This document shows, in pieces, positions 33,416-44,657 of a stretch of DNA of 64,000 nucleotides. A program made the translations under genes and the position numbers. The stretch is from Costus lasius. Its lineage: Eukaryota; Streptophyta; Magnoliopsida; Zingiberales; Costaceae. Below the pieces are notes generated by a model. The model searched no databases and was not told where the DNA came from. It worked only from the letters and a program-made list of their open reading frames with translations. How positions within the stretch are numbered: position 1 is the stretch's first letter; each line of letters starts with the position of its first letter. The stretch covers positions 8,804,001-8,868,000 of the forward strand of contig JANVAS020000203.1 in assembly GCA_027563935.2 (NCBI GenBank), written 5' to 3'.

Positions 33416-35160
33416 TCTGACAATACATCAACAAAAAGCATGTTAATATAAAGCTTTTTTAGAACTTCAAGAAACTTACCAAATTTTTTGTCTAGCTTGG
33501 CCTTGACTAATCTCTGTGGAAAAGGAATGGGAGGTTTGTATACAGGTGGCTCAACATAAGGCCGCTCCTCCTCAGTCTGTTCAAGTGTCACAGGAGTTGT
33601 CCCTTGGTTTTGATCTCTGGTGTCAAGTGTTGCATCTTCTCCTCTGTCATCAGTTGGCATTTTTGGATCTTCCAGTTGCTTGCCACTTCTAGTTGAGATT
33701 GCATTGCAATACTCTATGGGGTTGAATTCAAGTTGGGATGGGAGCTTTCCTGAAGGTCTAGTAGATGAGCTAACTTGCTAGGCTAGCTGAGCCTCCAGCA
33801 TCTTATTGTGGGCGGCTAAGTCATCTAACTTTGATGTCATTTGTTTCATGGTCTCATTCACTACTTCATTTTGTTTGATCTGTGCCGCCACAAAAGTCTC
33901 AAGTAGAGACTCCAGATTTGACTTTGGTGGTGGAGTGTAAGTCCTAGCTTCGAATCCTAAAAATTGCCTGTAATTTGCCTGTGGTGGTTGTGGCAGTTGC
34001 TGTTGCATTGGTTGGGTAGTCTGGTATGAAAAGTTCTGGTGGTTGCGCCACCCTTGGTTATATGTGTTGGAATATGGGTTATTCATTGGGTTAATGTTTC
34101 CAATTGTATTCATGTGTTCAGGATGATTTAGGACCAACTGACCAATACCCAACTGGCAATCTGCACCTACATGGCCTACAACCCCACATAACTCACAAGA
34201 TATAGAATTAGCATTAACGGAGTTAATTGGAAAAGAATCCAACCTCTTGTTTAAAGAATCTACCTTAGCGGTTAATGAAGTCAAGACATCCACTTCATAC
34301 TTACCTGATGCTCTAGAAGGCATATCTCTTTTTGATGACCATTGGTGGTGGTTCATCGCCATATCTTCCATGAGGTTCATGGCGTCTTCAACTCTTCTAT
34401 TCATCACAGCTCCACCGGCTGCAGCATCTACTGTGAGTCTTGTGTTATAGTCTAGCCCATTATAAAATGTGTGGACTAAAACCCAAGTAGCAATTCCATG
34501 ATGTGGACACATCCTTTGCAGCTCTTTAAACCTTTCCCAAGCCTCATACAAGGATTCTCCATCTTTTTGCATGAAGTTCGTGATTTGATTTCTCAGTTGT
34601 ATTGTCTTGGATGGAGGGAAATATTTGGAGAGAAAGGCTTGAGATAGTTCCGTTCATGTTCTTATTCAAGCTGGTGCGATCGTGTGAAGCCAAGCTCTTG
34701 CCCTGTCCTTCAAAGAGAATGGAAAAAGTCTCAACCTGATTGCATCTGCAGAAACACTATTAATCTTCAATGTATCGCAATATTCTAAAAATATGGCTAA
34801 ATGCATGTTGGGGTCCTCAAGAGGGGAACCACCAAATTGGTTCTGTTGAACCATAGAAAGTAGTGCAGGTTTAATTTCGAAGTTATTGGCCTCTATTGTA
34901 GGACTTGCAATTCCAGATTGTAACCCATGACTATAAGGTGCAGCATAATCTCTCAGCGTCATGTTATGGTTGTTCAGTACAGGTTGGGGTATTTGATCAT
35001 TGTTCACTCCGAGTTGAATGTACTCCATCTGATTTTCTCCTCCTGGATGGTTCATGATTTTTTGTTTCTGAATTTCATTTTGCTTTTTTCTTGTCCCGAA
35101 CGTGCATTCGATCTCCGGATCAATGTCAAAGAATGCTCCTGCCCTAGAACTTCTTCGCAT
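33416..35160 (-). pseudogene. Athila/Tat-like gag, three internal stops, truncated at the gag/pol junction
   Basis: One continuous minus-strand frame of about 581 codons. It contains the gypsy gag core (SLKDRARAWLHTIAPA), YEAWERFKELQRMCPHHG, a CCHC-type knuckle CELCGVVGHVGADC (near 34180), and the SGKQLEDP and YVEPPVYKPPIPFPQRL motifs that precede protease in Athila/Tat elements. Stops are TGA at 34666-34668, a second TGA about four codons on, and TAG at 33778-33780. No frameshift was seen up to 33416, where similarity ends after DVLSEM. Gag forms the virus-like particle of the element; this copy cannot be made in full. Confidence 0.85.
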
Positions 35161-35296
35161 AAAAGGTCAGTCAAAATTATAAAGTTCTAAGACAACGAGT
35201 AAATAAAAAGAAAAAGAAAATAGCAGTGCAGTAAGAAAAATCTAACATAAGGCCTAGTCTACCAATTCTCGGAAGTATACTAATATCAACCGTTGT

Positions 35297-35314
35297 TCCC
35301 CGGCAGCGGCGCCA
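35297..35314 (-). other. Primer-binding site (tRNA-Asp type) of the Athila/Tat fragment
   Basis: The minus strand reads TGGCGCCGCTGCCGGGGA, the sequence typical of Athila and Tat elements (one base from TGGCGCCGTTGCCGGGGA). It follows the LTR end by 6 bp. Confidence 0.9.
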
Positions 35315-35320
35315 AAAACT

Positions 35321-36893
35321 TGATATGCTCTACAAGTGCACGAATATGTTGAAGTAATATAAAAGATGTTGAATCCCACAGAGAACAAGGTTGAGTACTA
35401 GAAAGTCCGAGTCCTAATAGCTAGGCGAATCGAAATGTGGGTTTTTGAAGACAGAAATCGAAAACAAACAAGTGCAACTACTTCGGTAGAGAAAAGATAT
35501 AAGAGAGAATTCAGGGCTAGGGCTTCCACCACGATGATAATCTTAATCGCACAAGAAAGATATTAGTTATTTGGTTTATTGGGTTTGCACAAGGAGTCTA
35601 ACCCTAGGGTACAAGGTGCCCTCTCTCGAGTGATACACCACGGTGTTCGTTTTAGACCAACCTCCTACTCTCGCGGTGGATCATTCTAAGATGAACCCAA
35701 TGAGTTCTATGGTAGACTATGAAATCCTCGAGCGAAGACCAAGCACTCTCGTGTCGAGGTCTCGCAAGTTTTTCTCAGAGGTTCAACCCTCACGATCCTT
35801 CTCTCGATATGAATCGTAACGGCTAACACGCGAAATCACTTGACCAAGGTAAAACCATGAAATAAATGCGTCAAAGTAAAATATGCTCACAATTCATACC
35901 AAATAACATAAATAGATACAAAGTTTGCAATTAAAATCATCAAAGGGGTTTCCACCAGGCCCCGAAATAGGGTTTACGCTGCAATCGTCATTGAAACGCT
36001 CAAAATCTCCCTTTTAATGAAATGAAAAGTATAAGAAAACGAAGTTAAGGGGAAGAAGATGATGAACCGAAGGAATCATGAAGAAATCGTGATGATCGTT
36101 TGTCTCAATCTCCGAAAATCTCCAAAAGTCGCCTCTATCGCCGTGTTCTTCCTCCCGCACCGATTCTTTGCATGAATGCTCAATATTTAGGGCATGAAAA
36201 TTGGGGCTTTTATATTCTATCTGTTCGCCTCTGAAAGAGCTTTTCATAGATACCTCACTTGCTAAATTTGGACACCAAACGATTGATAAATCATGGAAAA
36301 ACCGAGTGGAACTCGGTCTCATTCGCGCCTGGGTTGGAATCACAGGTGAACCCCGCCGGGTTCACCTGCCCGTGATTCCCTCTGTGAGTTCGGACAAATA
36401 GAAGCGCGGTGAACCTGGTGGGGTTCACCCGCCCGTGCTTGTCTCTGGACAGATCTCGACCAAAGTGAAAACCGATGAACCCGGTGGGGTTCACCTGGAC
36501 GTGATGCTTTCTGGACCTCTGCTGGCTGACGACCGGGATGGTGAACCCGGTGGGGTTCACCCGCCGTGATTCTTACTGTGAAGTCCTTGCAGCCTGGCGA
36601 AGAATTTGGTGAACCCCATGGGGTTCACTTGGCCGTATTTTTCAGGCTGACTCCGTTTAGGCTCAAATTTGACGTGTGAACTCGTCTTCATACAAAAAAT
36701 GGTCCCATGGCCTTAGGATCTTAAAAATATATCGAAAAAGTGCGTTTTTACCTGAAATTCCATAAAAGTGCCAAAAAGTGAAGATTCCGAAGATATCAAG
36801 TAATTTAGCCTAAAAAGAGTATGAAAGTATTGAAATAAGCCTAGAATTAGCATGAAATATCCATAAAAATTACTACTAAAATGCAACGCATCA
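35321..36893 (-). repeat. 5' LTR of the Athila/Tat fragment (~1.57 kb)
   Basis: On the plus strand the LTR begins TGATATGC beside the PBS and probably ends GCAACGCATCA at 36893. The ends form an imperfect inverted repeat. No second LTR and no TSD are available, so the right end is inferred. It contains the hairpin array at 36345-36628. Confidence 0.65.
36345..36628. repeat. Five palindromic GGTGAACC...GGTTCACC repeats, 63-68-bp spacing
   Basis: Palindromes lie at 36345-36366, 36408-36429, 36474-36495, 36540-36561 and 36608-36628. Each is GGTGAACC joined to GGGTTCACC by about 4-6 bases. In the last, GTGAACCCCATGGGGTTCAC is a perfect 20-base palindrome. Several are followed by 'gccgtg' or 'gcccgtg'. 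They lie in the LTR, so transcripts of either strand could fold into a series of hairpins. Confidence 0.9.
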
Positions 36894-37235
36894 CCGTGAT
36901 TCACGAAATTGAAGCAAAGTCGTTGCAAATTGAAACCAACCCGATTCAGTAAAATCGGCTGGACCGAATTTCAACCTAGTTCCAGCTAACTCATGGACCT
37001 CATGATAAGACTTCCGGTTCAACCTGGCTACTAGCATATTTAGCAAAAATAATGATAATAGGGGAAAGGTGGTCAACTTGATAGATCCCTTTTAAAGTTA
37101 ATCTATTATAAAAATCCTCCCTTATTGAGCTGAAAATAAAACACACCATGATTATTGAATGTTGACCGATCGATTCTGAGTCGACCAAGTCGAAACCCAA
37201 TCCAGCATGAGGCTCCAAAACTATTGACTCATATG
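36894..37235. other. Unassigned sequence between Athila LTR and gypsy element; TSD ATATG at its end
   Basis: About 340 bp with no gene or repeat that I recognise. The last five bases (37231-37235, ATATG) are the left target-site duplication of the next element; the right copy is at 47274-47278. The pre-insertion sequence continues at 47279. Confidence 0.5.
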
Positions 37236-38098
37236 TGTAACGCCCCCTCAGAATAAACCCCAAACACATGCAGAAACCGCGGAAGATAGGGAACGTCACA
37301 CACAAAACAATAAGACAAATGCTAGGGAATAATTGCTTAGGGAAACGATTCGGAAAATTTCGGCAGCATGTCCCCAGAAAAACTAAGGAAATTCCTGTAC
37401 ATGCTCCATAAACAAGCTGAAACATACCATTTCGAAATCAAAACTCTTAATTCTTATCACAACATCAAACTAATAAATCACAATAGTCAAATAACACTGA
37501 ACAAAACAGAATTCACCGAAAACAGGCTTAAGCCTTCGGTTCAACAGTCGTATCAAAACCAAATGCCAACCCGGCAACAATATCACAGTATTCGAAAAAG
37601 AAACAGCCACATCCGGCCAACATGTCCATGAACCAAAAATCATAAAACCTTGGCCACATCCGGCCCTCAAAATAGCACAGGCTCGCAGGCCCCAAAATAT
37701 CAAGTCAGTAAACTAACATCCGCTCAGGCTGTAGGCTCCTGCCCTGCATCTGAAAATATTGGTGGGATGAGCTACACGGCTCAGTGAGTAGATAGTCTCA
37801 TTCAACCATCCACGCATACACAATCAAAAATAGATGCAGATATCTTTTCAAAACTTTTAACGGAAGATATCAAGTATGATACATAATAAAACCGAAATCA
37901 TAAAGCACAATCATTATCAGAAAATAATACGCCCACAATCCCGGGCAACAAGATCACAAATTGGCCTATCCGGCTAAACAGACTAAGACTCACACAACTA
38001 TTGTCCAGTGATTACAGAATTGACCCCGTGGGTCCAACCCGGCCCTCGTCAAGGCACTGAGAGTAACCTGCAGCAACGAATATCGGTGAGGTGTAGAT

Positions 38099-38244
38099 TC
38101 AAGAGGTGGCCTCCGCCAGGTCACGACGTGGCACTTTGCTCTACGACACTCAACCACCCCCTTACCGGGAACACAAACAGAACAGAACGGAAGGTGAATG
38201 AATTCAAGAGGTGGCCCCCGTCGGACCAAGACGTGGCACTTTGC
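38099..38244. promoter_or_regulatory. Two copies of a ~41-bp GACGTGGC-containing module in the LTR
   Basis: The module runs 'tcaagaggtggcc' ... ACGTGGCACTTTGC and occurs at 38099-38140 and 38204-38244 (45519-45560 and 45626-45666 in the other LTR). ACGTGGC matches the plant ABRE/G-box core recognised by bZIP factors. The same module occurs three times in the LTR of the unrelated-looking element at 55107. Confidence 0.5.
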
Positions 38245-39665
38245 TTCAAACACTCAACTCTCAAAAGGTTTATCACTTGGACAAAAATACCCTTAACACA
38301 AACCGGAAACCTAAACCTCTAACCTGGTCACTAGACTCTAGAACAGTCCCTCCATTACCGGAAACATATCAGAATAGGATGGGTGGATTCTCCAACCCCA
38401 AATCAGAATGACTGTTCACTGAGTGCTCTAGTTAACCCTTAGGTTCAGTCCACACAAGTCTAGGACTCTTATCCTCAATCATACAACACGAACATTATCT
38501 TAGACATCACATCAATCGAGTTCAGGAAAGGTCCTTAGATTTCATGCAAGTATGGTTTAACCTTTTCTAAGTTATCATCCAAGGTTATCAATCAATATTT
38601 CATGTCATTACTTTCTACATACACCATTCAACTAAAAATACATATTAATGCAGAAAATACGCCAAATTTCATCCACAGATAACATACATACAGAATATTA
38701 CAGATTCATAGTTTTCTCCTAGTTCTTATAACAAAAGACAGAAATGCCCCTAGTTCAAAGTTTAAGTTATGCAGGAAAAGTTATCCAAAAATTTCGTAAA
38801 AATAGTCATTACGTCCCTCATGATCCCTAGATTCGTAATTTCAAGTTTTTTTTCCCAATTTAACTAGAAAATTTACCGAATTACCCCTCGGTCAATGTCA
38901 GTCAACAGAAATTTTTATTTCCAAAAATTCCCAAAAAAAAAACTATAGAATCCTCATATACCCAATATCATGAAAATCAGGTTTGCCCCAATTTTTACCC
39001 ATACGTTTAGGCGTAATTTCATGATGAAGGGGCAAAATTCTCATTCAAGCCCTAATCTTCATGCAATTGAAAAATCCAAAGTTACATACATGTTCAATCA
39101 AGGTCTAATTGATGATTAGAAGTCTCAAAAATGGAAAGCCCTAATTTTCATGCAACTAGGGTTTCGAAATTTTTGGGGGAAAGCAAGAAAACGTGTACAA
39201 TTTTGCAAGCATGAGTTCATATCATATTTCTAGACATTAATCCTCTCTAAATCATGCAACACCTTCAATATGCGTGAACTAGGTGGAGAGAAAATCCACT
39301 CACCTTCAATTTCGTTTCTTCCAAGTCAACACCCTCACGCCTCCCCTCACACCACTCACGTCGCCGGAGCACCCAAGGACCGCCGGAATTCGCCTCCACC
39401 ACCAATCGCCGCCGGCCACAAGAAGAGGAGAAGGAGAAGAAGAAGCCGCCACCTTCACCACCACTTGCCCAAGGGAGAAAATCGTGAGCCAAGAGGGAAT
39501 TGAGGGAAAAACGTGAGTAAACCCTCACACTTTCGTTTTCTACCTCCAAAGAATCCAAACCCAATAGCAAACATAAGTGGAAGATCCAATAACCCTTTAG
39601 TATAAGTTAATCTCCACCTCACCCTTATCAAGAGCTCTTACCCTTTTCTAATCGAAAGACACCAC

Positions 39666-39719
39666 TAGCCTAGTGGTTCACAGCACACATTCTACGCCTT
39701 AAGTCGCAGGTTCGAATCC
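39666..39719 (+). other. tRNA-like A box and B box in LTR (SINE-like, pol III promoter candidate)
   Basis: TAGCCTAGTGG (39666-39676) fits a pol III A box and GGTTCGAATCC (39709-39719) fits a B box. They are 32 bases apart, as in tRNA genes. The flanks do not form an acceptor stem and there is no clear anticodon arm, so it is not a working tRNA. Both LTRs have it, opposite to the element's own strand, ~135-190 bp from the U3 end. The best guess is the head of an old tRNA-derived SINE. Confidence 0.6.
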
Positions 39720-39853
39720 TCTCCGCGACACATATTTTTACATTGCAGGAAAAATATATAAATCGATACATTATCTCAAAGAAAACTTCCACAAAAATGC
39801 TAGATAAATAAACTTTCATTTTCTTACCTGCTAATAAATTTCTGGATCTTACA

Positions 39854-39868
39854 TTCCTCCCCCCTTAA
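39854..39868 (-). other. Polypurine tract of the 37-47 kb gypsy element
   Basis: Reads TTAAGGGGGGAGGAA on the minus strand, directly against the 3' LTR. Confidence 0.85.
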
Positions 39869-39882
39869 AAAGCTTTAGTCCT

Positions 39883-42800
39883 CTAAAGCTCACCACCCAA
39901 ATCATCGAATAGCTGAGGGAACTCTCTTCTCATATCTGACTCTGTCTCCCAAGTAGCTTCTTCGACTGACTGTTTTCCCCAGATAACTTTTTACAAGCGG
40001 TACTGTCTTGTTCCTTAGGACTTTGTCTTTCCTATCCACAATCCTCAGTGGTCTCTCTACAAAGGTCACTCTGAATCTGCAGGGGAGCAGAATCAAGCAC
40101 ATGTGATGGATCTGCACAGTATTTCCTCAGAACTGACACATGAAATACATTATGAAGATGCTCCAGAGATGGTGGCAGAGCTAGTCTGTAAGCTACAGGA
40201 CCAACCCTCTCTACAATATCGTAAGGTCCAACAAACCTCGGGCTCAGCTTTCCCTTCTTGCCAAACCGCATGACACCCTTGGTTGGTGAAACCTTCAGAA
40301 ACACATGATCCCCCACCATAAACTCTAAGGGACGACGACGATCATCTGCATAACTCTTCTGCCTGTCCCGAGCAACCTTCAATTTTTCCTGGATAACTTT
40401 GACTCTATCTGTAGCCTCCTGTACAGCCTCTGATCTCAGAATCATCCGGTCCCCCGATTCCTCCCAACTCAGAGGAGACCTGCACTTCCTGCCATACAGA
40501 GCCTCGTACGGAGCCATCTGAATACTAGAGTGAAAGCTGTTATTGTAGGTGAACTCTATCAGGGATAAATCACTGTCCCACTCAGAGCTCCAATCTACCA
40601 CATAAGCCCTCAGCAAATCCTCCAAAGTCTGTATAGTACGCTCTCACTGACCATCTGACTGCGGATGGTAGGCGGTACTAAAACTCAACTTAGTGCCAAG
40701 ACCCTCATGCAAGCTCTTCCAGAATCTGGAAAGGAATCTGGAATCGCGGTCTGATACAATATCCACAGGCACTTCGTGTAATCTGACTATCTCATCGATG
40801 TACAGCTTAGCCAGCCGATCAAGTGGATAAGTCATCCGAATAGGCAAAAAGTGTGCAGCCTTCGTGAGCCTGTCTATAATGACCCAAACCGCATCATGCC
40901 CTCTCCTAGTCCGAGGCAACCCACAAACAAAATTCATACTAATGCACTCCCACTTCCACTGCGGAATAGGGAGCTGCTGCAATAATCCCCCAGGCCTCTG
41001 GTGTTCGGCCTTCACAGTCTGACAGGTCAAACACTGAGATACGAACACCGCGACCTCCTTCTTCATGCCCGGCCACCAGAAATCTTTCTTCAAATCCTGA
41101 TACATTTTTGTGACTCCGGGATGCAAGGAATACTTGGAGTTATGACCCTCCTCCAAGATCTCTCTCCTTAGACTAGGTTCCTCAGGGACACACGCCCGTC
41201 CACGGAACCGCAGAATACCATCACCAGATAAGGTGAAGTCCTCCACTGGCCCGGCAGCCAACCTCTCTCTGATCTGAACTAGATTCGGATCTACCAGCTG
41301 CTGATCCCTAATTCTCTGTATTAAAGCAGACTGAACTCGGAGAAAAGCCACATATCCAGACTGAACTCTGGGAGACACCTCAACCCTGAGCTCTCGGAAC
41401 TCCTGCAGTAACTGCCACTCACTGACCCTCAGTGCAGCTACCGAAGTAACTGGGTGTCTGCTCAATGCATCAGCTACCACATTGGCCTTCCCGGCCTGAT
41501 ACTGAATAGAGAAATCATAATCCTTTATTAGCTCCATCCACCTTCTCTGCCTCATATTCAAATCCTTCTGAGTGAAAATGTACTTGAGACTCTGATGATC
41601 AGTAAATAATTCAAACTCTTGTCCCAATAGATAGTGGCGCCATATTTTCAGTGCAAAAACCACTGCCGCCAACTCCAAATCATGGGAGGGGTAGTTTAAC
41701 TCATACTCCTTCAATTGCCGCGAAGCATAAGCTACTACGGCCCCTTTTTGCATCAGGACACAGCCCAGTCCTTTGCCTGAGGCATCAGTATAAACAGTAA
41801 ACCTCTCCCCATCAGTAGGAATGATAAAGATGGGCGTACTGGTCAATCTCCTTTTTAACTCCTGGAAGCTTTCCTCACACTTCTCGTCCCAAACAAACTT
41901 AGCCTCTTTCCTGGTCAGCTTGGTTAAGGGACCCGCCAGCTTGGAGAACCCCTCCACAAACCTCCTGTAATATCCTGCTAATCCCAGGAAGCTCCGGATC
42001 TCTGTGGCACTAGTTGGTCTTCCCCAGTTCAGGATAGCCTGTACCTTCACTGGATCCACAGACACGCCCTGACCAGATATCACATGCCCCAAAAAGCTAA
42101 TCTGATCCAACCAAAACTCGCACTTGCTGGCCTTAGCATACAACTGGTGTTTCCTCAGAATTGCTAGTACCCTGCGCAAGTCCCTAGCGTGATCCTGAGA
42201 AGTACGGGAGTATACCAGTATATCATCTATGAACACCACCACACAAGTGTCTAACAGCTCATGAAACACCCTGTTCATCAGATCCATAAAAACAGCAGGT
42301 GCATTGGTCAGTCCAAAAGGCATAACTACAAACTCGTAGTGCCCATACCTGGTCCTGAAAGCAGTCTTCAGGATATCTTCATCCTTGACCCTGAGCTGAT
42401 GGTATCCTGACCTCAGATCGATCTTGGAGAACACAGTGGCACCCTGCAACTGATCGAACAGATCATCTATCCTCGGAAGGGGATACTTATTCTTTACAGT
42501 CACTTGATTCAGTTGACGGTAATCTATGCACATTCTCAGTGTTCCGTCCTTCTTCTTTACAAACAAGACTGGCGCTCCCCAGGGTGAAGCACTCGGTCTG
42601 ATATAGCCCTTTTCAAGTAGTTCCTCTAACTGCTTCTTCAACTCAGCTAACTCTGAGGTGGCCATACGATAAGGAGCCTTTGATATTGGAGCTGTACCAG
42701 GCACCAGCTCAATACCAAACTCCACATCCCTGTGAGGAGGCAAACCTGAAAACTCATCTGAGAATACATCAGGAAACTCACAGACTACCTCCACCTGAGC

Positions 42801-44487
42801 TAAGTCTGGATCTGAGTCTTCTTGCACCTTAACATGTGCAAGGTATCCTTTGCACCCACTGGCTAACAACCTGCTGGCATGCACAAATGATATCACATGT
42901 GGCCCTTGATCAGACACCAGGCCCCTTACTAGCAGATGACTCCCATCAAGCAGATGCAGAGTAACAATCTTCTCAAAGCAATCCACTGTAGCGTGGTGAG
43001 AAGATAGCCAATCCATGCCTAGGATCAAATCATAATCCTGCATGCCTAGCAGTATCAAATCAACTAAAAACTGGTACTGCTCTACGTGAATAACACAGTC
43101 AGGGTAGACTATGTCAGTGGATAAACTATCCCCCAAGGGTGTACATACTGAAACTGTGTAATCTAGTACTCTATGTGAGATAGGTAGTCTAGAAGCAAAA
43201 TTAGCAGACACAAAAGACAAATTGGACGCCGGATCAAACAAAATACGAGCTAACTGATCAAAAACATGTAAAGTACCTTCCACGACAGATCGGGAAGCTC
43301 GAGTATCCTTCTCTGCTATAGCGTAGACTCTGTCCTGGACAGCTGGTCTATCGGTACCTCGGATCGGTGGCCTTGGCGCCGTCCAATCTTTAATCCTGTG
43401 CCCCACTTTTCCGCACTTGAAGCACGCCCCGGACTTCTTGTGGCAGTCCGCCCTCAGGTGACCCTTGGCCCCACAATGGTAGCAGACTCTGTCCTCTACC
43501 CGGCCATCAGTACTCTGCTGCTGTGACTGAGATGTCTGCTGCGGTCTCTGAGTTCCCTTCCCCTGGTACGGTCTGTATCGATCTCTCTTCTGGTCCTTTC
43601 CCTTATGGTATTTCCTACTGCCTCCACCAGTCTGCTGGGGAACCGGTGCCACAGCTATAGGGGCTACAACTAGGGCCGTCTCGGCCTGCTCCTCCAGGAT
43701 GTACTTCTCTGCGGTGCGGGCACGATCCAGCATCTCAGCATAAGTCTCCAAGTGCTGCAGTCCTACTTTCTGTCTGATATCCCTTCTGAGACCCCTGAGA
43801 AATTTCTTAGCTCGCCTATCCTCAGTATTTATCAAATGTGGAGCATACTTCCCAAGCTTTGAGAACATCAGGTCATATTGATCCACCGTCATGTCCCCTT
43901 GTTCCAAGTGGATAAACTCCACCTCCCTATCCTCAACCAGGCTGGTGGGGAAGAATTTCTCATTGAACCGGGAAAAGAAGTATTGCCACGTCACCGGTTC
44001 AGATTTGTCCACCGCGAGTCTCAGCTCACTTTTCCACCACACATCTGCGTCACCACGCATCATATAAGTGGCCAAACATAATCTGTCCTCATCTGAACAT
44101 CGCATCACTTGGAAGATCTTCTCCAAGCCCAAGAGCCAGTCCTCTGCCGTCCTGTAATCTGGACTCCCATAAAAAGAGCTAGGGCCCAACCACTGGAATT
44201 CACCCACAAGCAAGGCATAGCGCCTATGGGTGTCCTCCAGCAAGCTAGACCCCGGGCCCGAGTCAGACTCAGACCCCTGCCCCTGCGTCGGTATCTGTGT
44301 CTGAGACAGAAGCTGCAACTGCTCTTTGAACTCGCGTTGCTGTTCGCGATTCTGCTGTAACAGTTGCTGCTGCACCTCCTGGTGCTGGGTCTGCTGCTGC
44401 TGCAGCATCTGAGCCTGTTGCTGGATTAGTGCGTTCAGCAGTCTGCTCACTGCTGCCAGCACTAGCACTCGACCTTGGGCGCACCAT
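39883..44487 (-). pseudogene. Gypsy gag-pol polyprotein with three frameshifts, a stop and damaged active sites
   Basis: Starts at MVRPRSS (44485-44487), then shifts frame near 44430 into the long frame that stays open to 40644. In order: glutamine-rich N-terminus; Gag core (SFYGSPDY ... [15 protein letters not shown]); two zinc knuckles, the second ending in Trp instead of Cys ([14 protein letters not shown]); protease LFDPAS where the sibling element has LFDPGA; reverse transcriptase with FIDDILVYS; RNase [11 protein letters not shown]; integrase zinc finger and core. The first integrase Asp is Asn (SMNFVCG, codon 40932-40934; Asp in the sibling). TGA 40644-40646 replaces Thr in DGQTER. Two more frameshifts near 40065 and 39992 (an A run) precede the chromodomain-like tail. 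It is clearly non-functional. Confidence 0.9.
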
Positions 44488-44643
44488 ACTGGCTCCTTAA
44501 ACACACACAAACAAATACACACAAATCAAAATTTACAATCAAGTCAGTTCTCAAAGTCAGTTCTCAAACAAGTTTCCTAGCTGTCTAGCAATACACAAGC
44601 AAGGTTTTCCACCCCCGAACAGCTATTATTAGCTAGCTCATCC

Positions 44644-44654
44644 CTCTGATACCA
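44644..44654 (-). other. Primer-binding site, gypsy element (initiator tRNA-Met)
   Basis: TGGTATCAGAG on the minus strand, three bases from the 5' LTR. The next base is G rather than the usual C. Confidence 0.88.
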
Positions 44655-44657
44655 TTC

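Larger units (their letters stand above)
33416..36893 (-). mobile_element. Athila/Tat-type Ty3/gypsy fragment (5' LTR + gag), pol missing
   Basis: The minus-strand order is LTR (35321-36893), a tRNA-Asp-type PBS (35297-35314), then gag (35160 to 33416). The coding sequence stops abruptly in the conserved motif that in relatives leads into protease and pol (NMLFVDVLSEM). The missing part may lie left of the window if the MULE inserted here, or may have been deleted. Confidence 0.8.
37236..39853 (-). repeat. 3' LTR of the 37-47 kb gypsy element (2618 bp)
   Basis: Termini TG...CA. Compared with the right copy it has two small homopolymer indels (around 38845 and 38933) and about 20 substitutions. 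It holds the ABRE-like module twice (38099-38140 and 38204-38244) and a tRNA-like A/B box (39666-39719). ORFs near 39270-39570 lie inside the LTR, recur in the other copy and are not genes. Confidence 0.93.

Noticed and set aside
33022..33660. A single 212-codon minus-strand gene
   Set aside because: It is a chimera. The first third is Athila-type gag up to DVLSEM (33416) and the rest is MULE flank with no similarity.
39265..39570. Overlapping plus- and minus-strand ORFs rich in Arg/Pro/His in the gypsy LTR (also at 46685-46990)
   Set aside because: They are within LTR sequence present twice. The composition comes from a GC-rich trinucleotide-like stretch, and no domain is visible.
39650..39735. 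A functional tRNA gene
   Set aside because: A and B boxes fit, but the ends do not pair as an acceptor stem, the T stem has a mismatch and no anticodon arm is clear.
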